Of a stretch of DNA of 40,575 nucleotides, positions 14,978-23,134 are shown piece by piece. How positions within the stretch are numbered: the stretch's first letter is position 1; every line of letters begins with the position of its first letter. The notes below the pieces were generated by a model. That model saw only the letters and a program-made list of their open reading frames with translations, made no database searches and was not told the DNA's origin. Source of the stretch: Hyphomicrobiales bacterium (GTDB lineage Bacteria > Pseudomonadota > Alphaproteobacteria > Rhizobiales > Beijerinckiaceae); contig JAIXTT010000105.1 in NCBI GenBank assembly GCA_027483795.1, positions 1-40,575 of the forward strand. Reading direction: 5' to 3'. A program made the position numbers and the translations under genes.

Positions 14978-15937
14978 TCAGTTCCCGCGCCGTGCGCGCA
15001 GCGCCCGGATCGTTCCGAGCACGCCCGCCGGGGCGAAGATCATGGTGAAGATGAAGACGAGACCCAGAACCGTCGGCCAGCGCTGGGTGTAGTAGCTGAC
15101 GAAGTTCTCCAGCGTGATCATCACGAAGGAGCCGATGAGCGCGCCGAACAGCGTGCCGACGCCGCCGACGATCGCCATGAGGAGCCCGGTCACCGACTGC
15201 GTGAGCGCCACCGTGGACGGGCTCACGAAGTTGTTGAACATGGCGTAGAGCGCGCCCGCGAGCCCCGCGAAGAAGCCGGACATCACGAAGCCGATGAAGA
15301 GATGCATCGACACGTCGTAGCCGAGGCTGCGCATGCGGCCCGCGCTGTCGCGGATGCCCGACAGCGTGAGCCCGAAGGGCGAGTTGATGAAGCGGACCAT
15401 GGCATAGGTCAGCGCCGTGCAGCAGATGAGCGTGACATAGTAGAAGCTGCGCGAGTCGCCGATCACGGCCGGGCGGACGTCGCCGCGGATGCCGTTCTCG
15501 CCGCCCGTCACCACGCTCCAGCGCAGGCAGATGCCCCAGACGATCATGCCGAGCGCGAGCGTCAGAAGCAGGAAGTAGACGCCCGTCGTCCGGATGGCGA
15601 GCACCGCGAACACGGCCGCCACCAGCGTGGCCGCGAGCACCGCGAGCGGGATCGCGAAATAGAGGGGCATGCCGCTCGTGGAGACGAAATAGAGCACGAC
15701 GTAGGTCGCCGTGCCGAAGATCGCGCCGTGGCCGAGCGAGGTGCGGCCCGCATAGCCCGCGAGGATGTCGATCGACATCGCGAAGACGCCGAAGATCAGG
15801 ATCTGCGTGAGCACGCTGACGTGATAGGTCGGCAGATAGGCCGGCAGGATCGCGAGCAGCGCGAGCGTGCCCGCGAGCCAGGCGAAGGTCGCGCGGGGCG
15901 AGGAACGACGGACGGCGGAAGAGAGAACGCTGCTCAT
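14978..15937 (-). CDS. livM: ABC importer permease LivM
   Basis: A 319-residue membrane protein with about eight to ten hydrophobic segments. The family signature GYAGRTSLGHGAIFG is at about residue 60. An odd N-terminal extension (MSSVLSSAVRRSSPRATF) precedes the first helix. It starts one base after the livH stop and is followed by the binding-protein gene. Confidence 0.92.
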   Translation of the reverse strand: MSSVLSSAVRRSSPRATFAWLAGTLALLAILPAYLPTYHVSVLTQILIFGVFAMSIDILAGYAGRTSLGHGAIFGTATYVVLYFVSTSGMPLYFAIPLAVLAATLVAAVFAVLAIRTTGVYFLLLTLALGMIVWGICLRWSVVTGGENGIRGDVRPAVIGDSRSFYYVTLICCTALTYAMVRFINSPFGLTLSGIRDSAGRMRSLGYDVSMHLFIGFVMSGFFAGLAGALYAMFNNFVSPSTVALTQSVTGLLMAIVGGVGTLFGALIGSFVMITLENFVSYYTQRWPTVLGLVFIFTMIFAPAGVLGTIRALRARRGN

Positions 15938-15938
15938 C

Positions 15939-16790
15939 TCAGACCGACTTTCCGAAGAGGCCCAGAGGACGGAACGCGAGGAGCGCCGCCATGGGTCCGA
16001 AGATCACGAAATAGGCGAGTTCGGGGAACATCACCTGTCCCACGCTGTTGAGGAGCCCGACCATCAGCGCGCCGATCGCCGCGCCGGGGAGGCTGCCGCG
16101 CCCGCCGATGATGACGACCGCGAGGCTGAAGACGAGGATTTCCGCGTCGGCCGTGGGATAGAGCGAGAGATAGGCCCCGCCGATCACGCCGCCGAGCCCC
16201 GCGAGCGCCGCGCCGAGCAGGAAGGTCCAGAGATAGATCCGGCGGATGTTGATGCCGCAGGCCTCGACCATTTCGGCGTCGTCGACGCCCGCGCGGATCA
16301 TCACGCCGAGCCGCGTCTTGTTCATCAGCAGCCAGAGCAGCAGGAACACCGCCACGCCCGCGCCGAAGACGAAGACGCGGTATTTCGGGTAGAAGACCGG
16401 CCCGATCTGCACCGCGCCCATCAGGGTGTCCGGCACGGGAACGGTGAAGCTGTCGCCGCCCCAGATGACCAGCGCCATGTCGTTGATGACGAAGGCCACG
16501 CCGACGGTCAGCAGCACCTGACGCAGTTCGTGGCCGCGCACGAAGCGCAGCAGCCCGCCTTCGAGCAGGATGCCGAAGAGCGCGATGCCCGCCATCGCGC
16601 CGACGATGCCGAGCGCGAAGCTGCCCGACCAGGAGGCGATCGAATAGCCGAAATAGCCGCCGAGCAGATAGAGCGCGCCATGCGCCAGATTGACGATGCG
16701 CAGCAGGCCGAAGATCAGCGTGAAGCCGCTCGCCACGATGAAGAGGAGAGCGGCGAAGGTCACGCCGTTGAGGAGTTGGAAGAGATTCAC
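15939..16790 (-). CDS. livH: ABC importer permease LivH
   Basis: A 283-residue membrane protein. It opens MNLFQLLNGVTFAALLFIVA and has LRIVNLAHGALYLLGGYFGY, the standard LivH motif, near residue 30. RTRLGVMIRAGVDD-type coupling helix sequence is present as KTRLGVMIRAGVDDAEM. It overlaps the deacetylase-fold gene by 4 bases, which ties the importer to the enzyme. Confidence 0.92.
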   Translation of the reverse strand: MNLFQLLNGVTFAALLFIVASGFTLIFGLLRIVNLAHGALYLLGGYFGYSIASWSGSFALGIVGAMAGIALFGILLEGGLLRFVRGHELRQVLLTVGVAFVINDMALVIWGGDSFTVPVPDTLMGAVQIGPVFYPKYRVFVFGAGVAVFLLLWLLMNKTRLGVMIRAGVDDAEMVEACGINIRRIYLWTFLLGAALAGLGGVIGGAYLSLYPTADAEILVFSLAVVIIGGRGSLPGAAIGALMVGLLNSVGQVMFPELAYFVIFGPMAALLAFRPLGLFGKSV

Positions 16791-17662
16791 GCCACGGGCC
16801 TCTGCGCGGTGTACCAGTCGAGGATCTCGGCGCCGTTCATGTGCACCACGCCGTCGAACCGGTTCACGTATTCGTAGACCTGTTCGAGATAGCCGATGCG
16901 GTCCGGCTGGCCGGAAATATAGGGGTGGATGCCGATCGGCATGATCTTGGGACGGTCGGCGCCCTCGGCATAGAGCCGGTCGAACCAGTCCTTGATGCGC
17001 TGCAGCCAGTAGCCGCTCTCGTGATGCTTCACGATCATCATCGGGATGTCGTTGAGCTCGACCGAATAGGGCAGCGTGACGAGCTTGCCGTTCTCGGCGG
17101 AGATCACCGTCGGCTCGTCGTCATAGACCCAGTCGCCGATGTATTTCACGCCCGCGTCGACGAGGATCTCGGGCGTCTCGAAGGTCTGCGTCAGGCCCGG
17201 TCCGAGCCAGCCCACCGGGCGCTTGCCGGTGAACTTCTCCATCGTGTCCATGGACTTGAAGATCATGCCGCGCTGATCCTCGACCTTGTGGATCGGCATC
17301 TGCTCATAGGCATGGCCCATGAATTCCCAGCCGGCATCGCGCGCTTCCGCCGCGACGCGCTCGTAATCGACGCAGATGCGGGCGTTGGCCGAGAGCGTCG
17401 GTTTGATGCCGAGGCGCTTGTAGAGATCGAAGAAGCGCCAGACGCCGACGCGCATGCCGTATTCGTGCCAGCTCCAGTTCGGCACGTCGGGCAGGAGCAC
17501 CTGACCGGTCGGGGCGGGGATCACCTGCCGCGCCATGGGGCGGGAAATGTCCCAGACTTCCAGATTGACGATGCTCCAGACGATCACTCGACCGTCCAGC
17601 TTCAGCGGCGGGCGGTCCACGATGGCGCTGAAAGGGGCGCGTTCGCGCGGAATCATCGGCAT
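16787..17662 (-). CDS. PuuE-like polysaccharide-deacetylase-fold hydrolase
   Basis: A 291-residue protein of the NodB-fold superfamily. The sequence WSWHEYGMRVGVWRFFDL (from about 63), FMGHAYEQMPIH (His117 and His125), a GKRPVGWLGPGLTQT loop, and GIHPYISGQPDRIGYLE (His246) parallel the PuuE allantoinase group, which opens a cyclic ureide, rather than true chitin deacetylases. No signal peptide is seen, so it acts in the cytoplasm. It is third in the operon, overlapping livH. A role in opening a cyclic imide, ureide or hydantoin brought in by the importer is my inference; the product could then go to the amidase. Confidence 0.82.
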   Translation of the reverse strand: MPMIPRERAPFSAIVDRPPLKLDGRVIVWSIVNLEVWDISRPMARQVIPAPTGQVLLPDVPNWSWHEYGMRVGVWRFFDLYKRLGIKPTLSANARICVDYERVAAEARDAGWEFMGHAYEQMPIHKVEDQRGMIFKSMDTMEKFTGKRPVGWLGPGLTQTFETPEILVDAGVKYIGDWVYDDEPTVISAENGKLVTLPYSVELNDIPMMIVKHHESGYWLQRIKDWFDRLYAEGADRPKIMPIGIHPYISGQPDRIGYLEQVYEYVNRFDGVVHMNGAEILDWYTAQRPVA

Positions 17663-17669
17663 GTCGACC

Positions 17670-18134
17670 TCACGAGCCTTGGACGGTCCAGGTTTCTTCG
17701 ATCCGGGATCCCGCCTGTCTCAGGATCACGGACATGGGGCAGCGCTGCGCGATTTCACTCCGCAACGACGCGATTTCTTCTTCGGATGCGTCGGTCCGGA
17801 CTTGGACCTTCAGCTCGATCAGCGGAAACGGCACGGGAACGTCCGCTTCCTTGTCGATCCCGCGATGGTCCAGATGGCCGACGACTTCGATCCTGCCGAC
17901 GACGAGCGGCACGCCGCGCTCGTGCGCCACGCGGCGGGTGATGACGTTGGTGCAGCCGATCAGCGCGCCGAGCATGGTTTCGAGCGGCGTCGGGCCGACG
18001 TCGGTGCCGTGGCGATAGGGCGGCTCGTCGATGACGAAGGAATGGCCGCGCACCTTGACCTCGGTGAGCGACATCGTCGGGCAATGGCCTTCGAGCGCGA
18101 CCTTGATGATCGGCTTCATCTTCACGGCGCTCAC
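17670..18134 (-). CDS. OsmC-family protein
   Basis: A 154-residue OsmC/Ohr-fold protein. The pattern GPTPLETMLGALIGCTNVIT holds one Cys, and a second lies in QRCPMSVILR, as in peroxidase-type OsmC proteins. I chose the GTG at 18134: it has the ribosome site GGAAGGA 6 bases upstream and overlaps the aldolase stop as GTGA. An ATG at 18119 is the alternative. OsmC proteins usually reduce organic peroxides, yet uncharacterised members occur in catabolic operons. Here it lies between the aldolase-like gene and the deacetylase-fold gene, so it may serve the pathway. Confidence 0.82.
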   Translation of the reverse strand: MSAVKMKPIIKVALEGHCPTMSLTEVKVRGHSFVIDEPPYRHGTDVGPTPLETMLGALIGCTNVITRRVAHERGVPLVVGRIEVVGHLDHRGIDKEADVPVPFPLIELKVQVRTDASEEEIASLRSEIAQRCPMSVILRQAGSRIEETWTVQGS

Positions 18135-18808
18135 GGCGCGTCCTTCCGGACCGCGGCGATGCCGGTCCCGATCAATTGCTCGACGGTGGTGAAGAGGAAT
18201 TGCGCGCCCTTCGCCCGCCAGCCGGCGGCGCTCGCCGCGGTGACGGGAAGGCCGAAGCGAAGGCCGCGGGCGCGGATGCGCGCGGTCGTCTCGTCGACCG
18301 CCTTCACGACCTCCGGCCGGGACGTGTCGCCGAGAAAGCCCATCGAATGGGCGAGATCGTTGGGACCGACGAGGAACAGGTCGATGCCGGGCGTGTCGAG
18401 GATCGCGTCGAGCCGGGCGACCGCGCCGACCGTTTCGATCTGAGCGATCAGGAGCTGTTCGGCCTCCTTGCCGCGCGTGGCGTAGCGCGCGACGGCCACG
18501 AGATTCGCGGCCTCTTCGGGCGTCTCGACCTGCGGGAGGATGATGCCTTCGGCGCCGCAATCGAAATAGCGGACGAGATCGGCCGTTTCGCGCGAATGGC
18601 TCCGGATGACGGGCGTCACGCCCGCGGCCTTGGCGGCGCGGGCCATGGCATAGGCCCCTTCGACGGAGACCGCGGTGCGCTCGCAATCGATGAAGAGGAC
18701 GTCCGCCCCGTTTCGACCGATGGCGTCCACCACGGGCAGGGCGACCCCGAGCGGGTTGACCGCCAGAAGCGCGCGGCCCTCGGCAAGCTTGTTCTTGGCG
18801 GAGTTCAC
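18131..18808 (-). CDS. HpcH/HpaI aldolase-family protein, altered catalytic site
   Basis: A 225-residue (beta-alpha)8 protein of the HpcH/HpaI aldolase/citrate lyase family. Metal ligands appear as Glu125 (AQIETVGAV) and Asp151 (VGPNDLAHSMG), and Arg69 in VIRSHSR is placed like the substrate Arg. The catalytic His that follows Glu in HpcH (EHAPN-type motif) is Arg44 here (FIDCERTAVS). It may therefore be a lyase with a different mechanism or a non-aldolase member. It is the first gene of the operon, about 150 bases from a promoter-like sequence. Confidence 0.82.
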   Translation of the reverse strand: MNSAKNKLAEGRALLAVNPLGVALPVVDAIGRNGADVLFIDCERTAVSVEGAYAMARAAKAAGVTPVIRSHSRETADLVRYFDCGAEGIILPQVETPEEAANLVAVARYATRGKEAEQLLIAQIETVGAVARLDAILDTPGIDLFLVGPNDLAHSMGFLGDTSRPEVVKAVDETTARIRARGLRFGLPVTAASAAGWRAKGAQFLFTTVEQLIGTGIAAVRKDAP

Positions 18809-18954
18809 GCGGGTCTCCCGCCGTCGCGGAGGGATCCGCCCCGTTCGAGCGCATCATTCGGAGCGGCGAACCGTCCGTCTTCGCTCATCGCATCACTCCC
18901 ACCGCCGCGACCGCCGACGTCCGCATGAACGCCGCAGCACATCCGCGACGCGCT

Positions 18955-18984
18955 AAATTAGCGATCGATAATTTGGTGGGTCAA
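18955..18984 (-). promoter_or_regulatory. Promoter candidate for the ten-gene catabolic operon
   Basis: Read on the minus strand, TTGACC (18984-18979), an 18-base spacer and TAATTT (18960-18955) form a sigma-70-like pair in the only AT-rich patch of this gap. The -10 overlaps a small palindrome, GCTAA-A-TTAGC (18952-18962), which could be an operator. The leader to the first start codon would be about 140 bases. No regulator gene is adjacent. Confidence 0.45.
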
Positions 18985-19057
18985 GACGATTTGCCGATCG
19001 GGCTTGCGTCGGCCCGGCGGGTCGGGGGATCGGCCGATCGGCCGGATCCCTCGGTCT

Positions 19058-19915
19058 TCAGAGAGCGAGGATCGCGTTCAGCCGGCCCCGATCCGCGACC
19101 CGATAGCCTTGGTCGAGGCAGAGCCTGATCGCGGGCTGATCGAGGTCTCCCTTGCCCGCCTCGATGATGATCGTCTTCGGCCGGAGTTCGGGGCGGGCGG
19201 CGTCGAAAAAGGCTTTCAGGGCCGGATATTCTGCGCCTTCGACGTCGATCTTCATCACGTCGATGCCGTCGAGTCCGGCTTCGGTCAGGGCGTCGAGCAG
19301 GGGGCGCCCTTCGACGTCGAAGGCGCCGTCGGCGGAGCCGTCTTCGAGGATCTTTCCGGTTCCGGCATTGATGCCGTCATGCACGAAGCGCAGCGTGGTG
19401 CGGGCGTCCGTGGCGGCCCAGGGGCAGACCATGATTTCGTCGCCCGCGCCCGAAGCCGCGACGTTGAACCGCAGGCGTCGCAGCATTTCGGGCTGGGGTT
19501 CGACGGCTGCGGCCCGGAAGGGACGCCCCGCCGCGACGGCCGCGGCCCGTGCGCCGAGAGTGTAGAGGCCGACATTCGCGCCGACGTCGACGAAGCGGAA
19601 CGGCCCCGTCCCGGACGCGGCCTGCCGTTCGATCCAGTCGAGTTCCTTCCGGTCCCAATGCCGGTCGCTCGCGAAGACGCGCTTCTCGCAGAGATTGTCG
19701 CCCGGATGGAGCCTGGCGCGCTGGCCGCCGAAGATTTCGAGATCGACGGGGCCGCGGTTCTTGCCGCCGGCCGCCCGGTAGAGCAGCGAACGGACCAGCG
19801 CGCCGACTTTGCTGCCGCCCGTCCGCCGGGACAGGTCGAGGATGAAGGCTTCGACCGAGGTGGGGCTCAGGGCTCCGAAAGGCGGTTCCTGACGATGATC
19901 GGTCATGGCCTGCAT
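19058..19915 (-). CDS. FkbM-family methyltransferase
   Basis: A 285-residue SAM-dependent methyltransferase. Motif I is RFVDVGANVGLYTLGARAA, followed by AAAVEPQPEMLRRL and, near the C-terminus, GIDVMKIDVEGAEYPALKAF. These define the FkbM group, which methylates hydroxyl groups of sugars and secondary metabolites. It stands alone, but glycan genes lie to its right. A Met at residue 4 is an equally good start. O-methylation of a surface sugar fits the neighbourhood. Confidence 0.87.
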   Translation of the reverse strand: MQAMTDHRQEPPFGALSPTSVEAFILDLSRRTGGSKVGALVRSLLYRAAGGKNRGPVDLEIFGGQRARLHPGDNLCEKRVFASDRHWDRKELDWIERQAASGTGPFRFVDVGANVGLYTLGARAAAVAAGRPFRAAAVEPQPEMLRRLRFNVAASGAGDEIMVCPWAATDARTTLRFVHDGINAGTGKILEDGSADGAFDVEGRPLLDALTEAGLDGIDVMKIDVEGAEYPALKAFFDAARPELRPKTIIIEAGKGDLDQPAIRLCLDQGYRVADRGRLNAILAL

Positions 19916-20100
19916 CTACGCAACGCACCGGCAACCTCCGGTTGCGTTCCTGATGGGCCAATCCACGGGGCCTTACAAGCGAAAAAGGACTATTTCGCCT
20001 ATGCCGGGGCTCGCGGCCTGCACTGATCGTTCGGCCGGTCTGTCCAAAGACCCGGGTTCCGCTATGATGCGCTCCGGAAGAACGATGAGGTCCGTCGCGC

Positions 20101-20481
20101 ATGCCGAATGCAGTCTCTCTCGCCGCCAACGGATATGAGGTCTCCGAGATCGGGGAGCGTCCGTGGGGCCGCTGGACCGTTCTCGACGCGGGCGAGGGCT
20201 ATTGCATCAAGAAGATCGAGGTGCTTCCGGGGCACCGTCTGTCGCTGCAATACCATCTCCACCGTTTGGAGGAATGGTCGGTGATCGCGGGCACGGGGCG
20301 CGTCTTCGTGGGGGCGGACTGGCGTTCGATCGCCCCCGGCGCGCATGTCCAGGTCCCGCGCATGGTCCATCACCGGCTGGAGAACGACGGGACGGAACTG
20401 CTCGTCATCCTCGAACTGCAGCGCGGAACCATCTGCGACGAGAGCGACATCGTCCGCCTCGAGGACGACTACGCCCGTTGA
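20101..20481 (+). CDS. Mannose-6-phosphate isomerase type II-like cupin
   Basis: A 126-residue single-domain cupin. ERPWGRWTVLDAGEGYCIKK then LPGHRLSLQYHLHRLEEWSV matches the C-terminal isomerase domain of AlgA/ManC-type bifunctional enzymes; metal ligands His52, His54 and Glu58 are present. The enzyme turns fructose-6-phosphate into mannose-6-phosphate. The partner domain, mannose-1-phosphate guanylyltransferase, is encoded separately at 27519-28589. The stop is 12 bases from the converging HAD-UbiA gene. Confidence 0.85.
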   Translation: MPNAVSLAANGYEVSEIGERPWGRWTVLDAGEGYCIKKIEVLPGHRLSLQYHLHRLEEWSVIAGTGRVFVGADWRSIAPGAHVQVPRMVHHRLENDGTELLVILELQRGTICDESDIVRLEDDYAR

Positions 20482-20493
20482 CCCGACGGCGGC

Positions 20494-22026
20494 TCAGCCC
20501 GCCATCGCGCCCGCGGCGAGGACGAACGCGCCCAGAAGAAGGCTGACGCGGTCCGACAGGGCGAAGATCACCGGATCCTCGTCGAGCGTTCCCCGATGGC
20601 TGAGGAACCAGATCCTCATCAGCCAGAGCGTGACCGCGGCGGGAATGACGAACAGCCGGTCCGGGGCCTGATAGCCCGCCGAGCCGCCCTGATCCGCGAT
20701 GAAGAGCAGCATCACCACGATCGACGCGCAGGCGCTCGCGATGCCGAAGCCCAGCGTGACGGGCCAGTCGTCGACGATATAGCCGCGCCCCGCGACCTTG
20801 CGGCCGTCCGCCTTGGCCGCCGTCAGCTCGACATGGCGTTTGGCGAGGGCGAGGGAGAGGAAGAAGAGGCAGGAAAACGAGATCAGCCAGGGCGAGAGCG
20901 GCAGGGGGTGGATGACCGTTCCCATGACGATCCGCAGCGTGAACAGGGTCGCGACCACGGCCACGTCGAGCAGGGGGATCCTCTTGAGTTCGAAGCTGTA
21001 GAGCAGCGTCAGTGCGAGATAGGCCGCGACGACGGCGAAGAAGGCGGGTGCAAGCAGGAAGGCCGCGACGAGCCCGCCGACGGTCAGCCCCGCCGCCGCC
21101 GCCAGCGCGGGCATGACGGCGATCCGGCCCGCCGCGATGGGGCGGTTCCGCTTGCCGGGATGTTTGCGGTCGGCCTCGAGATCGGCGAGGTCGTTCAGGA
21201 TGTAGGTTCCCGAGGCGACGAGCCCGAAGACGACGAAGGCGAGCAAGGTCCGCAGAAGCGCGTCGGCGTCCCAGAGCAGATGCCCCGTGAACAACGGCAC
21301 GGCGATCAGGGCGTTCTTCGACCATTGATGCAGGCGGAGCTGTTTCGCCCAGGCGGCCGCGGTCCGGACGGGCGCGTCGGCGAGGACGAGAACGGGAATG
21401 CCGAGACCGTCCAGCGCGCCCGAACGGCGCGCGCCGTCGCCGACGCAGATCGCGCCCTTCGCCGCGCGCCAGATGGGAATGTCGGCGGCGGAGTCGCCCG
21501 CATAGAGGAAGCCCTGGGGAAAGCGTTCCCGGAGGCGACGCAGCTTGTTCGGCCCCTTGAGATTATGGCCGTCGTCGCTGCCTTCCGCCCCGTCGAAGCA
21601 GCCGAGATGCCGTTGCACCGCTTCCGCGATGGACCGGTCGGCGGCGGTGACGAGATGGACCTTGCGGCCCTCGGCGCGGGCGGCGCGGATCAATTCGAGC
21701 ACGGAGTCGCGATAGAGCAGCGTCGCCGCATCGACGGGCGCGGCGGCCGCGGCTTCGCGCTTGAGCGCGGCGCGCCCCTGCGCTCCCGCGACGGCGACGC
21801 GCAGGAGCTTGTCCGGAGCCTTGAACAGCACCTTGGCGAGATTGTCGTGCAGCGTGTCGCCGACCACGAGCGTGCCGTCGAGATCGACGACCAGCGGAAT
21901 CGCCGGGTCGATCGTCGCGAGGAAGAAGGTCGATCTGCGGCCCGCAGGATCGGCGACGTTCAAATCCGAAACTCCCTGAGCGGAAGCGGGCGTCGCCGCG
22001 GCCGCTCGTTCCTGAAAAGTGATCAT
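20494..22026 (-). CDS. HAD phosphatase-UbiA prenyltransferase fusion
   Basis: A 510-residue protein with two parts. Residues about 40-210 are a HAD-fold phosphatase: motif I VVDLDGTLVVGD, then HLVTAADRS and GFLYAGDSAADIPIW. Residues about 230-510 form a UbiA membrane domain with roughly eight helices and the motif NDLADLEADRKHPGKRNRPI. The prenyl acceptor partner of such proteins is phosphoribose in the mycobacterial enzyme Rv3806c, which makes decaprenyl-phosphoryl-5-phosphoribose; the HAD part could then remove the 5-phosphate. The ATG at 22026 lies 20 bases after the preceding stop; a longer frame would run into that gene. It is last of a six-gene operon with flavin- and NAD-dependent sugar oxidoreductases. 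Confidence 0.87.
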   Translation of the reverse strand: MITFQERAAAATPASAQGVSDLNVADPAGRRSTFFLATIDPAIPLVVDLDGTLVVGDTLHDNLAKVLFKAPDKLLRVAVAGAQGRAALKREAAAAAPVDAATLLYRDSVLELIRAARAEGRKVHLVTAADRSIAEAVQRHLGCFDGAEGSDDGHNLKGPNKLRRLRERFPQGFLYAGDSAADIPIWRAAKGAICVGDGARRSGALDGLGIPVLVLADAPVRTAAAWAKQLRLHQWSKNALIAVPLFTGHLLWDADALLRTLLAFVVFGLVASGTYILNDLADLEADRKHPGKRNRPIAAGRIAVMPALAAAAGLTVGGLVAAFLLAPAFFAVVAAYLALTLLYSFELKRIPLLDVAVVATLFTLRIVMGTVIHPLPLSPWLISFSCLFFLSLALAKRHVELTAAKADGRKVAGRGYIVDDWPVTLGFGIASACASIVVMLLFIADQGGSAGYQAPDRLFVIPAAVTLWLMRIWFLSHRGTLDEDPVIFALSDRVSLLLGAFVLAAGAMAG

Positions 22027-22045
22027 CTGCAATGGTCCCGTGAAA

Positions 22046-23134
22046 TCAGATGTCTCCGCCGTTCGCGAGGCACCACTCGACCGAGCGGCGCATCCCCTCG
22101 CGAAGCCCGATGCGGGGCGCATGACCCAGCACCCGCCGCGCCTTGCCGACGTCGCAGGCGATCGTCTTGTTCATCTCGGACAGGACGTGGATCTGCTGGT
22201 TGTAGATGCCCAAGGCCTGCAGCGTTGCGTCGGCCAAGGTCGCGACGTCGCCGATGACGCCGGGAACGCGGACCGTCTTGTCCTTCACCGGCATGCCGAA
22301 ATCGTCGCGCAGGACCGTTCGGACCGTGTCGACGATCTCGTTCATCGCATAGGGCGTCTCGTCGGCGAGCCAGAAGATCTCGCCCGCCGCGTCGGGATGG
22401 GCGGCCGCGAGGAGGATGCCCCGCACGAGATCGTCCACATAGCCCATCGAACGCCGGTTGAGCCCCGAGCCGACGATGGGGAACCCGCCGTTCTTCACCA
22501 TGCGGAAGAAGCGCGTCTGCCGCAGCGGCTGGTTGGGGCCGTAGAACCACGGCGCACGGATGATGACGATTTCGAGCGGGTCGCGGTTCTCGATCCTCGC
22601 GCGCAGACCGACTTCCATCAGGTGCTTGGATCGCCCGTAGCCCATGTAGGGCGCGTAGGGGCTCGTTTCGTCGAAGCGGTGGTCGGGATGCGGATTGCAG
22701 CCGATCGGCGAATTCGAGGACATGACGACGGCGCGGGCGAGGCCCGCCGCGCTCGCCTCCTCGATCAGCCGGAGCGTGCCCGTCGTGTTGACCTGCTCGA
22801 ATTCGGCGACTTTGCGCGGATGGATGACGCCCGCGAGATGGACGAGGAGCCCGCCCTTCGCGCCGCGGAGAAAGGCCGTGCGCGCCTCGGCGTCGCGCAG
22901 ATCGCCGGTCACGACGTCGACGTCCGCGTCGAGCAGGGCGCGGGCGTCGGCGCCCGCCGGGACGAGCGCGCGGATCCGCGACGCCGTGGCGGTCTCGGGC
23001 CCGTCCGGAAGCTTTCCGGCGAGCGCGGCGACGAGACGGCTGCCGAGCCAGCCGGCGGCGCCGGTGACGAGAATGAGCGGGATCTTCGAAGGAACGGCGT
23101 TCAAATCGGTGTCTCCTCGGGAGGGCTCGGTCAT
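22046..23134 (-). CDS. NAD-dependent epimerase/dehydratase family protein
   Basis: A 362-residue extended SDR protein. The N-terminal Rossmann motif is LVTGAAGWLGSRLVAALAG at about residue 21. The active site shows SSNSPIG and YGRSKHLME (Tyr-x-x-x-Lys with Arg-Ser between). It overlaps the GMC gene by 4 bases. In company with a flavoprotein oxidase and a UbiA enzyme, it could act as the NAD(P)-dependent reductase half of a 2-epimerisation on a polyprenyl-linked pentose, as DprE2 does. That role is inferred from context. Confidence 0.85.
   Translation of the reverse strand: MTEPSRGDTDLNAVPSKIPLILVTGAAGWLGSRLVAALAGKLPDGPETATASRIRALVPAGADARALLDADVDVVTGDLRDAEARTAFLRGAKGGLLVHLAGVIHPRKVAEFEQVNTTGTLRLIEEASAAGLARAVVMSSNSPIGCNPHPDHRFDETSPYAPYMGYGRSKHLMEVGLRARIENRDPLEIVIIRAPWFYGPNQPLRQTRFFRMVKNGGFPIVGSGLNRRSMGYVDDLVRGILLAAAHPDAAGEIFWLADETPYAMNEIVDTVRTVLRDDFGMPVKDKTVRVPGVIGDVATLADATLQALGIYNQQIHVLSEMNKTIACDVGKARRVLGHAPRIGLREGMRRSVEWCLANGGDI

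Noticed and set aside
20596-22257. Large rightward gene opposite the HAD-UbiA gene
   Set aside because: The frame is rich in Arg, Asp, Gly and Glu, as expected of antisense frames in high-GC DNA, and shows no domain. The opposite strand has clear HAD and UbiA motifs.
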